Below are positions 24,568 to 34,283 of a stretch of 64,000 nucleotides of DNA, piece after piece. Location: contig NZ_JAJFZM010000004.1 in assembly GCF_020733705.1 (NCBI RefSeq), forward strand, positions 62,001-126,000, in the 5' to 3' direction. The notes beneath the pieces were generated by a model. The model worked only from the letters and a program-made list of their open reading frames with translations, had not been told where the DNA came from and searched no databases. A program made the position numbers and the translations under genes. Numbering within the stretch: position 1 is the stretch's first letter; each line of letters opens with the position of its first letter. Source of the stretch: Nocardia australiensis. GTDB lineage: Bacteria > Actinomycetota > Actinomycetes > Mycobacteriales > Mycobacteriaceae.

Positions 24568-26292
24568 TCAGTCGTTCGGCTGGATCGGCGGTGGCGGGGT
24601 CTCAACTGCCTCTGTGACGAGGCCGAAGTCGCTGTCGTGACGTTCCTCGCCGCGGACAACCGCGGTCTCGACGAGCTGGATGCCGCGTTCCTCCCGCAGG
24701 ATCATCGGATCCGATCGCACATCCTTGTACAGCGAAACGCACAGAAAACCCATCACGACCACGAACGGCAGCGCCACCACCGTGGTCAGGGCCTGTAGGC
24801 CGTTCAGTGCGCCGCCGAGGTCGTTGGGGTCGGCGATCAGGAGCATGATGGCGGCGACGGCGCCGGTCGCGGCGCCCCAGAAGATCACGGTCGCCTTGGA
24901 GGGTTCGATGCTGCCCTTCTCCGACAACGTGCCCATCACGATCGATGCGGCATCGGCGCCGGAGACGAAGAAGATGCCGACGAGGATCATCACCAGCACT
25001 GCCGTGACCGAGGCGAGCGGATAGTGGTCGAGCAGGTGGAACAGTGCGAAGTTCTCGTTGACCTTGCCATTCGCCTCGGTCAGGTCACCACTTTTGCGCT
25101 GTTCGAAAATGCCCGCGCCACCAAAGATCACGAACCAGGCCAGGCTGACCACGCTCGGCACGAGCAGTACACCGGTGACGAACTGACGGATCGTGCGTCC
25201 GCGGCTGATGCGGGCGATGAACATACCGACGAACGGAGTCCAGGACACCCACCACGCCCAGTAGAAGATGGTCCAACTCGACAGCCACGCCTTCATGTCG
25301 TCGCCGCCGCTCACGTTGGTGCGTGAGGCCATCGCGGGCAGTTTTGAGATGTAGTCGCCGAGCGAGGTCGGCAGGAAGTTGAGCATAAAAAGCGTTGGTC
25401 CGGCGACGAAGACGAATACCGCGATGATCAGTGCGAGCACCATATTGATATTCGACAGCCACTGGATGCCCCGGTCGATGCCAGAGATAGCCGAGACGAT
25501 GAACGCGATGGTCAGGCCGGTGATGATGGCGACGAGACCGGCCTTGCCGATCGAGTCGACCCACCCGTTGAACTCCATGCCCGCACCGATCTGCAGTGCG
25601 CCGAGGCCGAGGGAGGCCGCCGAGCCGAACAGCGTCGCGAAGATCGCCATCATATCGATCGCGCGCCCGCCGATACCATCGGCGCGACGTCCGAGAATCG
25701 GCCGGAACATCGACGAGATCAGCTGGGAGCGTCCCTTGCGGAATGTGCCGTAGGCGATGGCTAGTCCGACCACGGCGTAGATCGCCCATGGATGCAATGT
25801 CCAATGGAACAGCGTTGTCGCAATCGCGGATTCGGCCGCCTCGGTGCTGCCTGGTTCGGCTGTACCCGGCGGCGGGCTCATGAAATGCGATATCGGTTCG
25901 GCGACGCCCCAGAACATGAGGCCGATGCCCATACCCGCACTGAACATCATCGCGATCCACGAAGTGGTACGGAATTCTGGTTTTTCGTCGTCGGCGCCGA
26001 GCGGGATTTTGCCGTACCGGCTTCCCGCCAACCAGATGATGTAGACGACAAAGGCCGAAGCGATCAGCACGAACAGCCAGCCGGTATTGGTGATCACCCA
26101 TGACTGCGCATCGGAGGACGCGGAGCCGAGGCTGGTGTGGTCCACGATGCCCCAGGCCACGAAGGCCAGGGAGCCGATCGCTGTGACACCGAAGACCAGC
26201 CAATCGATCCCAAGCTTCTTCGGCGGCTTGCCTGCGCGGTCCTCGGTGCTGTCGTCTGGTTCGTGCGATTTTCGGTCGGTGTCTATCGACAT
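24568..26292 (-). CDS. BCCT-family betaine/choline/carnitine transporter
   Basis: 574 residues, about 12 TM segments. The family signature is SAGMGIGLMFWGVAEPISHF near residue 120 (GMGIG...WGVAEP) and the Trp-rich block FYWAWWVSWTPFVGMFIARI with the FIARISRGRTIRQF motif. It imports quaternary ammonium osmolytes or their precursors with Na+. The N-tail (SHEPDDSTEDRAGKPPKK) is polar, and the C-tail after about 530 is short and acidic (DFGLVTEAVETP), with less positive charge than known osmosensing tails. ATG 26292 has gaaagga upstream. It has no operon partner. Confidence 0.9.
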   Translation of the reverse strand: MSIDTDRKSHEPDDSTEDRAGKPPKKLGIDWLVFGVTAIGSLAFVAWGIVDHTSLGSASSDAQSWVITNTGWLFVLIASAFVVYIIWLAGSRYGKIPLGADDEKPEFRTTSWIAMMFSAGMGIGLMFWGVAEPISHFMSPPPGTAEPGSTEAAESAIATTLFHWTLHPWAIYAVVGLAIAYGTFRKGRSQLISSMFRPILGRRADGIGGRAIDMMAIFATLFGSAASLGLGALQIGAGMEFNGWVDSIGKAGLVAIITGLTIAFIVSAISGIDRGIQWLSNINMVLALIIAVFVFVAGPTLFMLNFLPTSLGDYISKLPAMASRTNVSGGDDMKAWLSSWTIFYWAWWVSWTPFVGMFIARISRGRTIRQFVTGVLLVPSVVSLAWFVIFGGAGIFEQRKSGDLTEANGKVNENFALFHLLDHYPLASVTAVLVMILVGIFFVSGADAASIVMGTLSEKGSIEPSKATVIFWGAATGAVAAIMLLIADPNDLGGALNGLQALTTVVALPFVVVMGFLCVSLYKDVRSDPMILREERGIQLVETAVVRGEERHDSDFGLVTEAVETPPPPIQPND

Positions 26293-27024
26293 CAGATCCG
26301 AGTCCTTTCGCCGATCCCGGAAGCATGCTTCCGAGAATCCCCCGTTACATCCGGGCAACCGTACAGTGTCTCGGCATGCAACGCAGAATTAAGACACGCG
26401 TCCGCGGCCCGCCGAACCGCACCGAATCGGCACCCCTGCCTGCGAAAACAGGGTGCGGATAACTTCTGGATAAATCGACATCGCGAACCCGGTTGGCATA
26501 CGCCGGGCCCCATACTCGACGCCCGGATTCGCTCAGTGGCGTCGGAGGCATGCGCAAGTAATGCCTCGGATAGGCGCCGCTACGGCGGAGCCATCGACGC
26601 GGTCTGTGGTTCGACCACTACCGACCAGCTGACACCGCCGACCGAGTTCGCGGGCAATGGTGTACCGCGCCTGCCCGACGGAGATCTGCTGACAACTCGG
26701 GTAGGAACCGAGGGCGGCCCGTCGAAGGGCCTGAGTCGCTATCGGCATGATTCCGGAACTGTCGAGGTGAGCTGGTCGCCGGTGCCGCGCTCGGAAGGGC
26801 TGGCGCTCGCACCGGATCAGCGCACCGTGTACACCGACGACCCAGCTTCGATGGCACACTGCGGCGCCTACGACCTCCCGCCGACGTCGATCTCGCGCCG
26901 ACACGGATTTCGTAGGATCAGGCTGTGACCGGGTTCGCGCGGGCCGGGTCCGTTCGCGCAGTCGACCACGCGGCATCAGTCGGTGCCGATGCCGCGTGGT
27001 CGCGGGATCGTCGTTGCCGCCGAG
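26293..27024. other. 732-base intergenic region, possible relic only
   Basis: No convincing gene. One plus frame from about 26640 reads FAGNGVPRLPDGDLLTTRVG and later SEGLALAPDQRTVYTDDPAS, faintly like a beta-propeller (SMP-30) blade, but there is no ribosome site, start or continuation. The rest shows nothing. Confidence 0.3.
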
Positions 27025-27444
27025 TCAGCGGGCCCTGCGGATTCCCAGGTACTGCAGGGCCGCGAAACCGCCGACAGCGGCTGCTTGCGCGACGGTCCAG
27101 ATCGAGCCGACGACGTTGAGGTCGAGGCCGCCCCCGAGTAGGGCGGCGAGGCTGACCACCACCCACGCAACATTGCTGGTGGCAATAACGCCGGCGACCT
27201 TGGTATCGATCGTCTTCGGCATGCTGACCAGCGCCACCGCGATGCCGTAGACGGTCAGGAAGATTCCGATCGGGATGCCGATCTCGGTATCGAGACCGAG
27301 CAGCGATTCCAGCGGGCCCGAAAGCGCAAGGTAGGCAAGGCCGTTGACGCCGGTGACGACCGCATCCAGGCGCAAGGATGTTCGGAGCAGGCGCTGGCCG
27401 GGGGCGAGTAACGCGGACATGGAGGTGGGGGCAGTGGTTGTCAT
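27025..27444 (-). CDS. Four-TM membrane protein, unknown
   Basis: 139 residues with four hydrophobic segments: LDAVVTGVNGLAYLALSGPL, IGIPIGIFLTVYGIAVALVS, VAGVIATSNVAWVVVSLAAL, and VGSIWTVAQAAAVGGFAALQ. A short cytoplasmic tail ends GIRRAR. This is a small family of actinobacterial integral membrane proteins without known function. The gaagga site precedes ATG 27444. It sits 42 bases after an NTF2-like gene on the same strand, so the two are likely co-transcribed. Confidence 0.7.
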   Translation of the reverse strand: MTTTAPTSMSALLAPGQRLLRTSLRLDAVVTGVNGLAYLALSGPLESLLGLDTEIGIPIGIFLTVYGIAVALVSMPKTIDTKVAGVIATSNVAWVVVSLAALLGGGLDLNVVGSIWTVAQAAAVGGFAALQYLGIRRAR

Positions 27445-27486
27445 GACTGCTTTTCCTTCTGGTGCAACAGTTTCAGGGACGGAAGA

Positions 27487-27843
27487 TCAGGCAGCGGCCG
27501 GGACCTTGTCGAGGAAGCCGTAGACGTTGGCGATACGACCGCCCTCGATAACCGCGACGTCGAAACCGACCACGACGGCAGGCCCATCGGCGGGGCCGAG
27601 CTCCCAGGTGAAACGCACCTGATTGTGGTGGGCGTCAACCGGACCGGCGAGCGTGAAAACCCAACCGGGGAACTGGGCTTGCACCCCGGCGATGGCGGCA
27701 TCGAGTTGGTCGTGCCCGGCGACCGCGGCGAGCGGGTCGACATAGGTCGCGCCGCTGGTGAAGACGGCCTCGATACCGGTCCTGCGGGCAACGGCGTCGG
27801 TGGTGTTCCAGACTTCCAGGTACTGTGCGACGAGCTCGTTCAT
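27487..27843 (-). CDS. SnoaL-like NTF2-domain protein
   Basis: 118 residues from the ATG at 27843, with ggagg 5 bases upstream; an earlier ATG at 27855 contains that site and is less likely. The pattern ELVAQYLEVWNTTDAVARRT, FTSGATYVDPLAAVAGHDQL, VRFTWELGPADGPAVVVGFD and VAVIEGGRIANVYGFLDK is a typical NTF2/SnoaL cone. The aspartate in YVDPLAAV sits where ketosteroid-isomerase-like enzymes keep an acidic residue. It is co-transcribed with the membrane protein downstream; the role is unknown. Confidence 0.78.
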   Translation of the reverse strand: MNELVAQYLEVWNTTDAVARRTGIEAVFTSGATYVDPLAAVAGHDQLDAAIAGVQAQFPGWVFTLAGPVDAHHNQVRFTWELGPADGPAVVVGFDVAVIEGGRIANVYGFLDKVPAAA

Positions 27844-27973
27844 GATGTCCTCCATGGCGTTTGACCTGCGGTTTCTCTGTCTTTCCTGCTGACGAGAACT
27901 ACGTTATGTGGCAAGCCATGGGTGCCGAATCAGTCGTCTATAAGTACTTTCCGCTGTGGCATACGTATGCGAA

Positions 27974-29770
27974 TCAGAACCAGGAGTCCCGCATGTCCAA
28001 TGCGGTGCGGTCCATCAGCTCCAGCAGATCCAATTGTGGTTCGGTCTTGGGGAGTTCGTATCGGAAGAAATAGCGCGCCGCCGCGCGCTTTCCCTCATAG
28101 AAATCGCCGTCGCGGCCGTGCGCGGCAAGGGCCTGCTCGAGCCAGATCCAGGAGAGCACGACGTGGCCGAATGCCTCCAGGTAGATGCTGGAGTTCGCCA
28201 TGGCCGCGGCGATATCGCCGGAGCCGAACATCCAGCCGGTGACGGTGAGTAGACGTTGCCAGACCGCGTCGAGCTGACTACCGAATTCGGTCCATTCGCC
28301 ACCCGCGTCGCTGGCGGCGAGCACGGTCTGCTCGATCTGCGCGGCGAGCAGTCGGAGGCTGGCGCCATCGTGCTGGGTTACCTTGCGGCCCAATAGGTCC
28401 AGGCCCTGGATGCCATGGGTGCCCTCGTGGATCGGATTGAGCCGATTGTCGCGGTAGTGCTGTTCGACATCGTATTCGCGGGTATAGCCGTAGCCGCCGT
28501 GCACCTGGATGGCGAGGTTGTTGGCTTCCAGGCACCACTGCGACGGCCAGCTCTTGGCGACGCCGGTCAGGATCTCCAGCAGCAGTGTGTGGGCATGTTT
28601 GGTCTCGGGATCGGTGCTGGTGTGTTCCAGGTCGACGAGCCGATTGCAGTACAGCAGTAGTCCGAGCGCGCCCTCGACATAGGACTTCTGCGCCAGCAGC
28701 ATTCGTTTGACGTCGGTGTGTTCGATGATCGGGATCTGTGGCGCGCCAGGGTCTTTCGCGGTGACGGCGCGTCCCTGTTTGCGCTGCCTGGCGTACTCGA
28801 CGGATTTGAGATACCCGGTGTAGCCCAATGCCGTTGCGCCGAGGCCCACTCCGAGGCGCGCCTCATTCATCATGTGGAACATGTAGGACAGTCCGCGGTG
28901 CGCCTCACCGACGAGGTACCCGACCGCGCCCGGCAGCCCGTCGGGAGTCTGCTTTCCCTCACCGAAATTCAGCACCGTGTTCGTGGTGCCGCGGTAGCCC
29001 ATCTTGTGATTGAGTCCGGCCAGCGCGACATCATTGCGCGGGCCGAGCGAACCATCGTCGCGCACCAGGAATTTGGGGACGATGAACAGAGAGATGCCCT
29101 TGGTTCCGGCCGGACCGCCGGGAATCTTGGCGAGCACGAGATGTACGATATTGTCGGTCAGTTCGTGATCGCCGCCGGAGATCCACATTTTCGAACCGAA
29201 AAGCCGGTAGGTGCCATCGGATCGGGGTTCGGCGCGGGTGACGATGTCGGCGAGTGAGGAACCCGCCTGCGGCTCGGACAGGCACATAGTCCCGGTGAAT
29301 CGCCCCTCGACCATCGGCTTGACGAAACGGTCGACCTGCTCCGGGGTTCCGTGCGCGGCAAGGAGATTCGCGTTGCCGACGGTCAGGAACAGGTAGCCGG
29401 CGGTGCCGACGTTGGCCGCCTGAAACCAGGCGAACCCGGCCGCTTCCAGGGCGGCGGGCAGTTGCAGCCCACCGATCTGTTCATCCATCGCGGCACCGAC
29501 CAGGTTGGCCTTTGTGAACGCCTCGATCGCGGCCTTCACCTCCGGGATGATGGTGACCCGTTCGCCGTCGAAGGTCGGCTCATTGGTGTCGTTGCGCTTG
29601 TTGTGTGTGGCGAAGTACCGGGTTGCCAGGTCCTCGCACAGGTCGAGGAAGCCGTCGAAGGTCTCTTTGGAATGCTCGGTGAATCGCGGCAGCGAGGTGA
29701 GTTCCTCGACCCGCAGCCACTCATAGAGCAGGAAGTCGAGGTCTCTACGGGAGAACAACGTCGAGCGCAC
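27974..29770 (-). CDS. Long-form acyl-CoA dehydrogenase (FadE5/DmdC-like)
   Basis: About 598 residues, longer than the usual 380-410. Features: CLSEPQAGSSLADIV (FAD/substrate loop), SKMWISGGDHELTDNIVH, the R-loop in MMNEARLGVGLGATALGYTG, HGGYGYTREYDVEQHYRD, and the catalytic glutamate region NPIHEGTHGIQGLDLLGRKV. A C-terminal helical domain follows (residues 460-598). This is the class of acyl-CoA dehydrogenases with an extra domain, including FadE5-type broad-range enzymes and MMPA-CoA dehydrogenase. GTG 29770 is preferred over an in-frame TTG at 29776. Divergent from a TetR gene. Confidence 0.85.
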   Translation of the reverse strand: MRSTLFSRRDLDFLLYEWLRVEELTSLPRFTEHSKETFDGFLDLCEDLATRYFATHNKRNDTNEPTFDGERVTIIPEVKAAIEAFTKANLVGAAMDEQIGGLQLPAALEAAGFAWFQAANVGTAGYLFLTVGNANLLAAHGTPEQVDRFVKPMVEGRFTGTMCLSEPQAGSSLADIVTRAEPRSDGTYRLFGSKMWISGGDHELTDNIVHLVLAKIPGGPAGTKGISLFIVPKFLVRDDGSLGPRNDVALAGLNHKMGYRGTTNTVLNFGEGKQTPDGLPGAVGYLVGEAHRGLSYMFHMMNEARLGVGLGATALGYTGYLKSVEYARQRKQGRAVTAKDPGAPQIPIIEHTDVKRMLLAQKSYVEGALGLLLYCNRLVDLEHTSTDPETKHAHTLLLEILTGVAKSWPSQWCLEANNLAIQVHGGYGYTREYDVEQHYRDNRLNPIHEGTHGIQGLDLLGRKVTQHDGASLRLLAAQIEQTVLAASDAGGEWTEFGSQLDAVWQRLLTVTGWMFGSGDIAAAMANSSIYLEAFGHVVLSWIWLEQALAAHGRDGDFYEGKRAAARYFFRYELPKTEPQLDLLELMDRTALDMRDSWF

Positions 29771-29879
29771 GGGCAAATCCTCTCGCGGGTACTGCCGAGG
29801 TTTTGGGCGAAGGCGATGCTCACCCGGGTCTATTTGGTACGTTACTATGCATGTGTCGCGAATCTATCCCAGGGCTGGG

Positions 29880-30482
29880 ATGACCTCCGCCGCCGGCGCC
29901 ACCCGATCTGTCGGGCGGCCCGCTGCCGCGACCCAAGATCAGGTGCTGGCCGCGGCGACCGCGCAATTTCTGGCCTCGATGCGCGTGGACGTGCAGGCGA
30001 TCGCCGCCGAACTCGGCCTCTCGCGTGCGACCGTCTATCGCTGGTTCGGCTCGCGCGACGGTCTACTCGGCGCGGTTATGGTGTCGGAATTTCAGCGAAT
30101 TGTCGAGGCGGCGCGCAGCCGCAGTACCGGAGTCGGCGCGCACCGGGTGCTGTCGATGCTGGACCAGGTGTCGCGTTGGCTCGCGCGCAGCGAGCCCTAC
30201 CGGTACTTCATCGCGACCGAGCAGGCCACTGCGGGCCGGATCATCACTACCAGCGATGGGCCGGTGCAGCCCAGGGTTGTCGCCACCGTCGCGGAACTGA
30301 TCGACGCCGCCATAGCAGAGGGTTACGAGCAGCGGGTCGACACCCCCACCTTCGCCTATGCGCTGGTCCGCCTCATCGAAGCGTTCCTGTATCAGGATGC
30401 GGTGACGGGCATCAGAGGCGATGTCGATCGGTTGCGTGACGTGCTCATGGTCATCTTGGGGCTGGACCCGCAACCGCGCTGA
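29880..30482 (+). CDS. TetR-family regulator (QsdR-like C-domain)
   Basis: 200 residues from ATG 29880; an upstream ATG at 29847 would add 11. The HTH is DQVLAAATAQFLASMRVDVQ then AIAAELGLSRATVYRWFGSR. The ligand domain has ARSEPYRYFIATEQATAGRI and YALVRLIEAFLYQDAVTGIR, resembling the QsdR group. It is divergent from the acyl-CoA dehydrogenase, with 109 bases between the starts, so it probably represses that gene in response to an acyl-CoA or related ligand. No strong palindrome is visible in the gap. Confidence 0.8.
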   Translation: MTSAAGATRSVGRPAAATQDQVLAAATAQFLASMRVDVQAIAAELGLSRATVYRWFGSRDGLLGAVMVSEFQRIVEAARSRSTGVGAHRVLSMLDQVSRWLARSEPYRYFIATEQATAGRIITTSDGPVQPRVVATVAELIDAAIAEGYEQRVDTPTFAYALVRLIEAFLYQDAVTGIRGDVDRLRDVLMVILGLDPQPR

Positions 30483-30563
30483 CAGACCCAGAATTTTGCC
30501 TTTCCCGACCGGTGTGCGCTCAGCGCCTGGTCCGGCTCGGGGTGATTCGAGCCGGTCTCACGG

Positions 30564-32399
30564 TCAGTCCAGGTCTGCGAGCCTCGCGAGGATGGCCGTC
30601 GCCATCGCCGCGGGATCGCCGTCGGTGGGCCGCAAAATCAGCTCGGCGTCAGTGGGCTTCTCGTAGGGGGCGTCGATGCCGGTGAAGCCGCGGATTTCGC
30701 CCGCGCGGGCTTTGGCGTACATGCCCTTGGGGTCGCGGGATTCGCAGATTTCCAGTGGAGTGTCGACGAAGACTTCCACGAACGCGATGCCCGCCGCATC
30801 ATGCGCGGCGCGGGCGCGATCGCGGTCGGCCTGGTACGGGCTGATTAGCGAAACTACTGCCAGCACACCGGCTTCGGCGAAGAGGCGGGCGACTTCGCCG
30901 ACGCGCCGGACGTTTTCGACCCGGTCCGCGGCGTCGAAGCCGAGGTCGGCGTTGAGGCCGTGGCGGAGGTTGTCGCCGTCGAGGAGGAAGGCAGGGCGGC
31001 CCGCCGCGATGAGTCGGCGTTCGAGTTCCACTGCCACCGTGGATTTTCCGGAGCCCGACAAGCCCGTCAGCCAAACGGTCATGCCGCGCGTGGCGCGTTC
31101 GTCCCGCCCCACGGCGGTGGAGTGCCAGACCACCCGTGAGGAGGGCAGGCTGGGACCGGTGATCATGCCCGCGGCCACGGTGTTGTTTGTGGTGTCGTCG
31201 ACGAGGATGAAACTGCCGGTACTGCGGTTTCGCCGGTACGGATCGAAAAGCAGTTGCTGGCGACTGCGCAGCTGTATACGTCCGATCTCGTTGAGCGACA
31301 ACGATTCCGCAGCCTCGTCGCGGTGCAACGTGTTGACATCCAGGCGGTAGTCGAGGCTGTGCACCTCGACGGTGGCGGTCCGGGTGGTGTGCCGGATGGT
31401 GTAGGTGGCGCCCGGCGTGAGCGCGGACTCCTCGCTGAACCAGCACACCATCGCATCGAGATCGCGATCGGCGTGTGGCCGATTGGCCGGGCGGCAGATC
31501 AAATCGCCACGGGCGATATCGATTTCGTCGGCGAGCTGAATGGTCACCGCCTGCGGTGGGAAAGCCTCGGCGACGGGTGTGCCGCCCGGCCCCCAGATCG
31601 CGGTGACCGTGCTGTTGAATCCGGATGGAAGCACGGTCACGTCGTCGCCGGGTTTGAAGACGCCGCCGGCCACAGTACCCGCGTAGCCGCGGAAATCCTC
31701 GGCATGCCGGCGGGTGACGTACTGGACCGGGAACCGCGCGTCGATGAGATTGCGGTCGGAGGCGATGTGCACCTCCTCCAGATGATGCAGCAGTGGAGAC
31801 CCCTCATACCACGGCATGCTGGCCCCGCGGTGCACGATATTGTCACCCGTCAGGGCCGACATCGGGATGAAGGTCAAATCGACGACATCGAGTTTGGTTG
31901 CGAATTGGGCGAATTCGTCGCGAATCTCCTCGTAGCGCTGTTGCGACCAGTCGACCAGATCCATTTTGTTCACGCAGAGCGTCAGGTGGGGGATGCCGAG
32001 CAGGCTCGTCAAGAAGGCATGCCGCCGGGTTTGTTCGACGATGCCCTTGCGCGCGTCCACCAGGATGAGCGCGAGATCAGCGGTCGAAGCGCCGGTGACC
32101 ATATTGCGGGTGTACTGAATATGGCCCGGCGTATCGGCGATGATGAATTTCCGTCGGGGCGTGGCGAAGTAGCGGTGCGCGACGTCGATGGTGATGCCCT
32201 GTTCGCGTTCGGCGCGCAGACCGTCGGTGAGCAGGGCAAGGTTCGGGTAGTCGTCGCCGCGATCGCGGCTGGTGCGTTCTACGGCGGCCAGCTGGTCGGT
32301 GAAGATCGTCTTGGAGTCGAAAAGCAGCCGCCCGATCAGGGTGGATTTGCCGTCGTCGACGCTGCCCGCCGTGGCAAGGCGCAGGAGGGTGGTCGTCAT
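30564..32399 (-). CDS. cysNC: Bifunctional ATP sulfurylase GTPase subunit / APS kinase CysNC
   Basis: 611 residues. The N-terminal GTPase (CysN) has the P-loop GSVDDGKSTLIGRLL at 12-26, DTPGHIQYTRNM and NKMDLVDW (G4). An EF-Tu-like beta-barrel follows. The C-terminal APS kinase (CysC), from about residue 440, has MTVWLTGLSGSGKSTVAVEL, LLDGDNLRHGLNADLGF and FVEVFVDTPLEICESRDPKG. With CysD it turns sulfate plus ATP into APS and then PAPS. The start overlaps the cysD stop (ATGA). A sulfotransferase gene, which would use the PAPS, lies 4 kb away. Confidence 0.95.
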   Translation of the reverse strand: MTTTLLRLATAGSVDDGKSTLIGRLLFDSKTIFTDQLAAVERTSRDRGDDYPNLALLTDGLRAEREQGITIDVAHRYFATPRRKFIIADTPGHIQYTRNMVTGASTADLALILVDARKGIVEQTRRHAFLTSLLGIPHLTLCVNKMDLVDWSQQRYEEIRDEFAQFATKLDVVDLTFIPMSALTGDNIVHRGASMPWYEGSPLLHHLEEVHIASDRNLIDARFPVQYVTRRHAEDFRGYAGTVAGGVFKPGDDVTVLPSGFNSTVTAIWGPGGTPVAEAFPPQAVTIQLADEIDIARGDLICRPANRPHADRDLDAMVCWFSEESALTPGATYTIRHTTRTATVEVHSLDYRLDVNTLHRDEAAESLSLNEIGRIQLRSRQQLLFDPYRRNRSTGSFILVDDTTNNTVAAGMITGPSLPSSRVVWHSTAVGRDERATRGMTVWLTGLSGSGKSTVAVELERRLIAAGRPAFLLDGDNLRHGLNADLGFDAADRVENVRRVGEVARLFAEAGVLAVVSLISPYQADRDRARAAHDAAGIAFVEVFVDTPLEICESRDPKGMYAKARAGEIRGFTGIDAPYEKPTDAELILRPTDGDPAAMATAILARLADLD

Positions 32400-33331
32400 C
32401 AGAAGTAGCCTTCTCGTTTGCGGTCTTCCATGCCTGCCTCGGAAATTCGGTCATCGGCGCGCGTCGCGCCGCGTTCGGTGACACGGGTGGCGGCGACCTC
32501 GGTGACCACCTCATCGGGGGTGGTGGCCATTGATTCCACACAGCCGGTGCACGTTGCGTCGCCGACGGTTCGGAATCGCACCGTCGTCTCGTACGGCGCT
32601 TCCCCGTCGAGCAGTTCGAGGAAACGGGTGTGCGCCAACAGCATTCCGTCGCGTTGCACCACCGGGCGGCGGTGTGCGTAGTACAGGGGCGGCAGTTCGA
32701 TCTTTTCGGCGGCGATGTAATGCCAGATATCGAGCTCGGTCCAATTGGAGATCGGGAACACTCGAATGTGTTCGCCCGCGCGGTGGCGCCCGTTGTAGAG
32801 GTTCCAGAGTTCGGGTCGCTGATTACGTGGATCCCACTGACCGTATTCGTCGCGGAAACTGAATACGCGTTCCTTCGCGCGGGCCTTCTCCTCGTCGCGG
32901 CGAGCGCCGCCGAAAACCGCGTCGAAGGATTGCTCCCGGATGGCGCGCAGTAGGGTGCTGGTCTGGAGGCGGTTCCGGGAGGCGCGTGGCCCGGTTTCCT
33001 CGGCTACCCGGCCCGCGTCGATGTCGTCCTGCACCCGGCCGATAACCAGCCGCAGGCCGAGCCGTTCGACGGTCCGGTCGCGATAGTCGATCACTTCGTC
33101 GAAATTGTGTCCGGTGTCGATATGCATAACGGGAAATGGCAACGGTGCGGGCCAGAATGCCTTTGCCGCCAGGTGCAGCATAACCACCGAGTCCTTGCCG
33201 CCGGAGAACAACAACACCGGCCGCTCGAATGTCGCTGCGACTTCACGGAATATGTGTGCCGACTCGGCCTCGAGCGCGTCAAGATGCGGCAGCTCGTAGG
33301 TGCTCGCCGTCGACTTTGCGTACTGGCTCAC
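32399..33331 (-). CDS. cysD: Sulfate adenylyltransferase subunit CysD
   Basis: 310 residues of the PAPS-reductase/ATP-sulfurylase PP-loop family. FERPVLLFSGGKDSVVMLHL (SGGKDS) is near residue 45. PFPVMHIDTGHNFDEVIDYR, AVFGGARRDEEKARAKERVF, FPISNWTELDIWHYIAAEKI and FRTVGDATCTGCVES follow as in CysD. It adenylates sulfate to APS with CysN. The GTG at 33331 has no clear Shine-Dalgarno; a KstR-like box lies 11-24 bases upstream. Translationally coupled to cysNC. Confidence 0.95.
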   Translation of the reverse strand: MSQYAKSTASTYELPHLDALEAESAHIFREVAATFERPVLLFSGGKDSVVMLHLAAKAFWPAPLPFPVMHIDTGHNFDEVIDYRDRTVERLGLRLVIGRVQDDIDAGRVAEETGPRASRNRLQTSTLLRAIREQSFDAVFGGARRDEEKARAKERVFSFRDEYGQWDPRNQRPELWNLYNGRHRAGEHIRVFPISNWTELDIWHYIAAEKIELPPLYYAHRRPVVQRDGMLLAHTRFLELLDGEAPYETTVRFRTVGDATCTGCVESMATTPDEVVTEVAATRVTERGATRADDRISEAGMEDRKREGYF

Positions 33332-33340
33332 ATCATAAAA

Positions 33341-34273
33341 CTAGAACACGTTTTGGTCATGGTCAATGGGATGGCCGATGGGACGTTTCTGTGGTGAGTG
33401 CGGTTTGCGCCCGCCGGAGGACTCGGTAACCGCATCGGCCGCGGCGATGAGAACGGTTCCGCGACGGGCGATTTCGGCGCCGGTGATGGCCGCGCCGACA
33501 TACATGGTGAGCACCATGTTCTGCCGTCCGTCATAGTCATAGGTGGGTGCGGCGAGCAGGCTGACTGGATGTTCCTTCCGTGGTCGAAGGTCGGCGCCGA
33601 GGTACACCCGTTCGCCGAGGCTGGTCACCAGTTCGCCGACGAGTTCGCGCAGCTCCTCGGGCAGGTCGCGGGCGGCGACGCCGGACAGTAGTGAATACAG
33701 CCTGCGACCTGCGGCGGTCAGGCTCTCGATCAGGTATCCGCGAGCACGACACTCCGCGACGATCTGCCGCAGCCGCGCCACATCCTGTCGCAGCGGCACC
33801 GTCGCCGGCTTCGCCAGCCAGGCGTCGAACGCCGCGTCGGTGTCCCACAGCACGTACATCAGCCCGACCGGCGGTGCGAATAGGTAGGACGCGCCGACTT
33901 TTACCAGGCCGGGGCCGGTGCTCTCGAGTATCGCGATCTGATCACCGATCACCGCCGACGCGGTGCAGGTGGTGCGGTATTCGGTGCTGAGTTTCGCCAA
34001 TTCGGTGCGAGCGATGGCGGAAATTGCGAAGCTGTCCTGCGCGACCCGCCCTGCGGCGATGAGCGCGGGCCCGAGGCCGTAGGTGAGCGTGTGGGAATCG
34101 CGGACCAGGTAGCCGCCCGCGCTCAGTTCGGTGAGGATGCCCAGGCAGGTCGGTTTCGCCAGGTCCAGCTCGCGGGCAAGTTCGGACAGGCCGAAGCGCT
34201 TGCCGTGCTGTTCGACGAAGAAGTCCAGCACTTGGACCACCCGCGCGGTGGGGGCGGATCTGCGGGCAACCAT
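33341..34273 (-). CDS. IclR-family transcriptional regulator
   Basis: 310 residues. The N-terminal winged HTH is ARVVQVLDFFVEQHGKRFGL then SELARELDLAKPTCLGILTE, LSAGGYLVRD. The effector domain follows, with TVLIAAADAVTESSG near the C-end. IclR proteins sense small acids and act on nearby promoters. ATG 34273 has aggag upstream, directly beside the box at 34284-34297, so the box would block its ribosome site and promoter. It is divergent from the DUF1214-SDR-sulfotransferase operon, which it probably regulates. It ends 10 bases before cysD starts, on the same strand. Confidence 0.82.
   Translation of the reverse strand: MVARRSAPTARVVQVLDFFVEQHGKRFGLSELARELDLAKPTCLGILTELSAGGYLVRDSHTLTYGLGPALIAAGRVAQDSFAISAIARTELAKLSTEYRTTCTASAVIGDQIAILESTGPGLVKVGASYLFAPPVGLMYVLWDTDAAFDAWLAKPATVPLRQDVARLRQIVAECRARGYLIESLTAAGRRLYSLLSGVAARDLPEELRELVGELVTSLGERVYLGADLRPRKEHPVSLLAAPTYDYDGRQNMVLTMYVGAAITGAEIARRGTVLIAAADAVTESSGGRKPHSPQKRPIGHPIDHDQNVF
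33342..33355. promoter_or_regulatory. KstR-like box before cysD (near-match)
   Basis: TAGAACACGTTTTG matches the consensus TnnAACnnGTTnnA except for the last base. It lies 11-24 bases upstream of the cysD start and overlaps the stop codon of the IclR gene. It shares TAGAACACGTT with the site at 34284. Confidence 0.5.
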
Positions 34274-34283
34274 TGACCACTCC

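Noticed and set aside
26640-26860. Beta-propeller-like frame
   Set aside because: Two weak blade-like strings without start, ribosome site or further blades; kept only as a note in the intergenic entry.
29771-29879. Operator in the TetR/acyl-CoA dehydrogenase divergent gap
   Set aside because: Only short imperfect symmetry (ggtacgttac) is present; too weak to list.
31254-32408. 384-codon plus-strand open frame
   Set aside because: Antisense to cysNC, whose P-loops and overlap with cysD are unambiguous.
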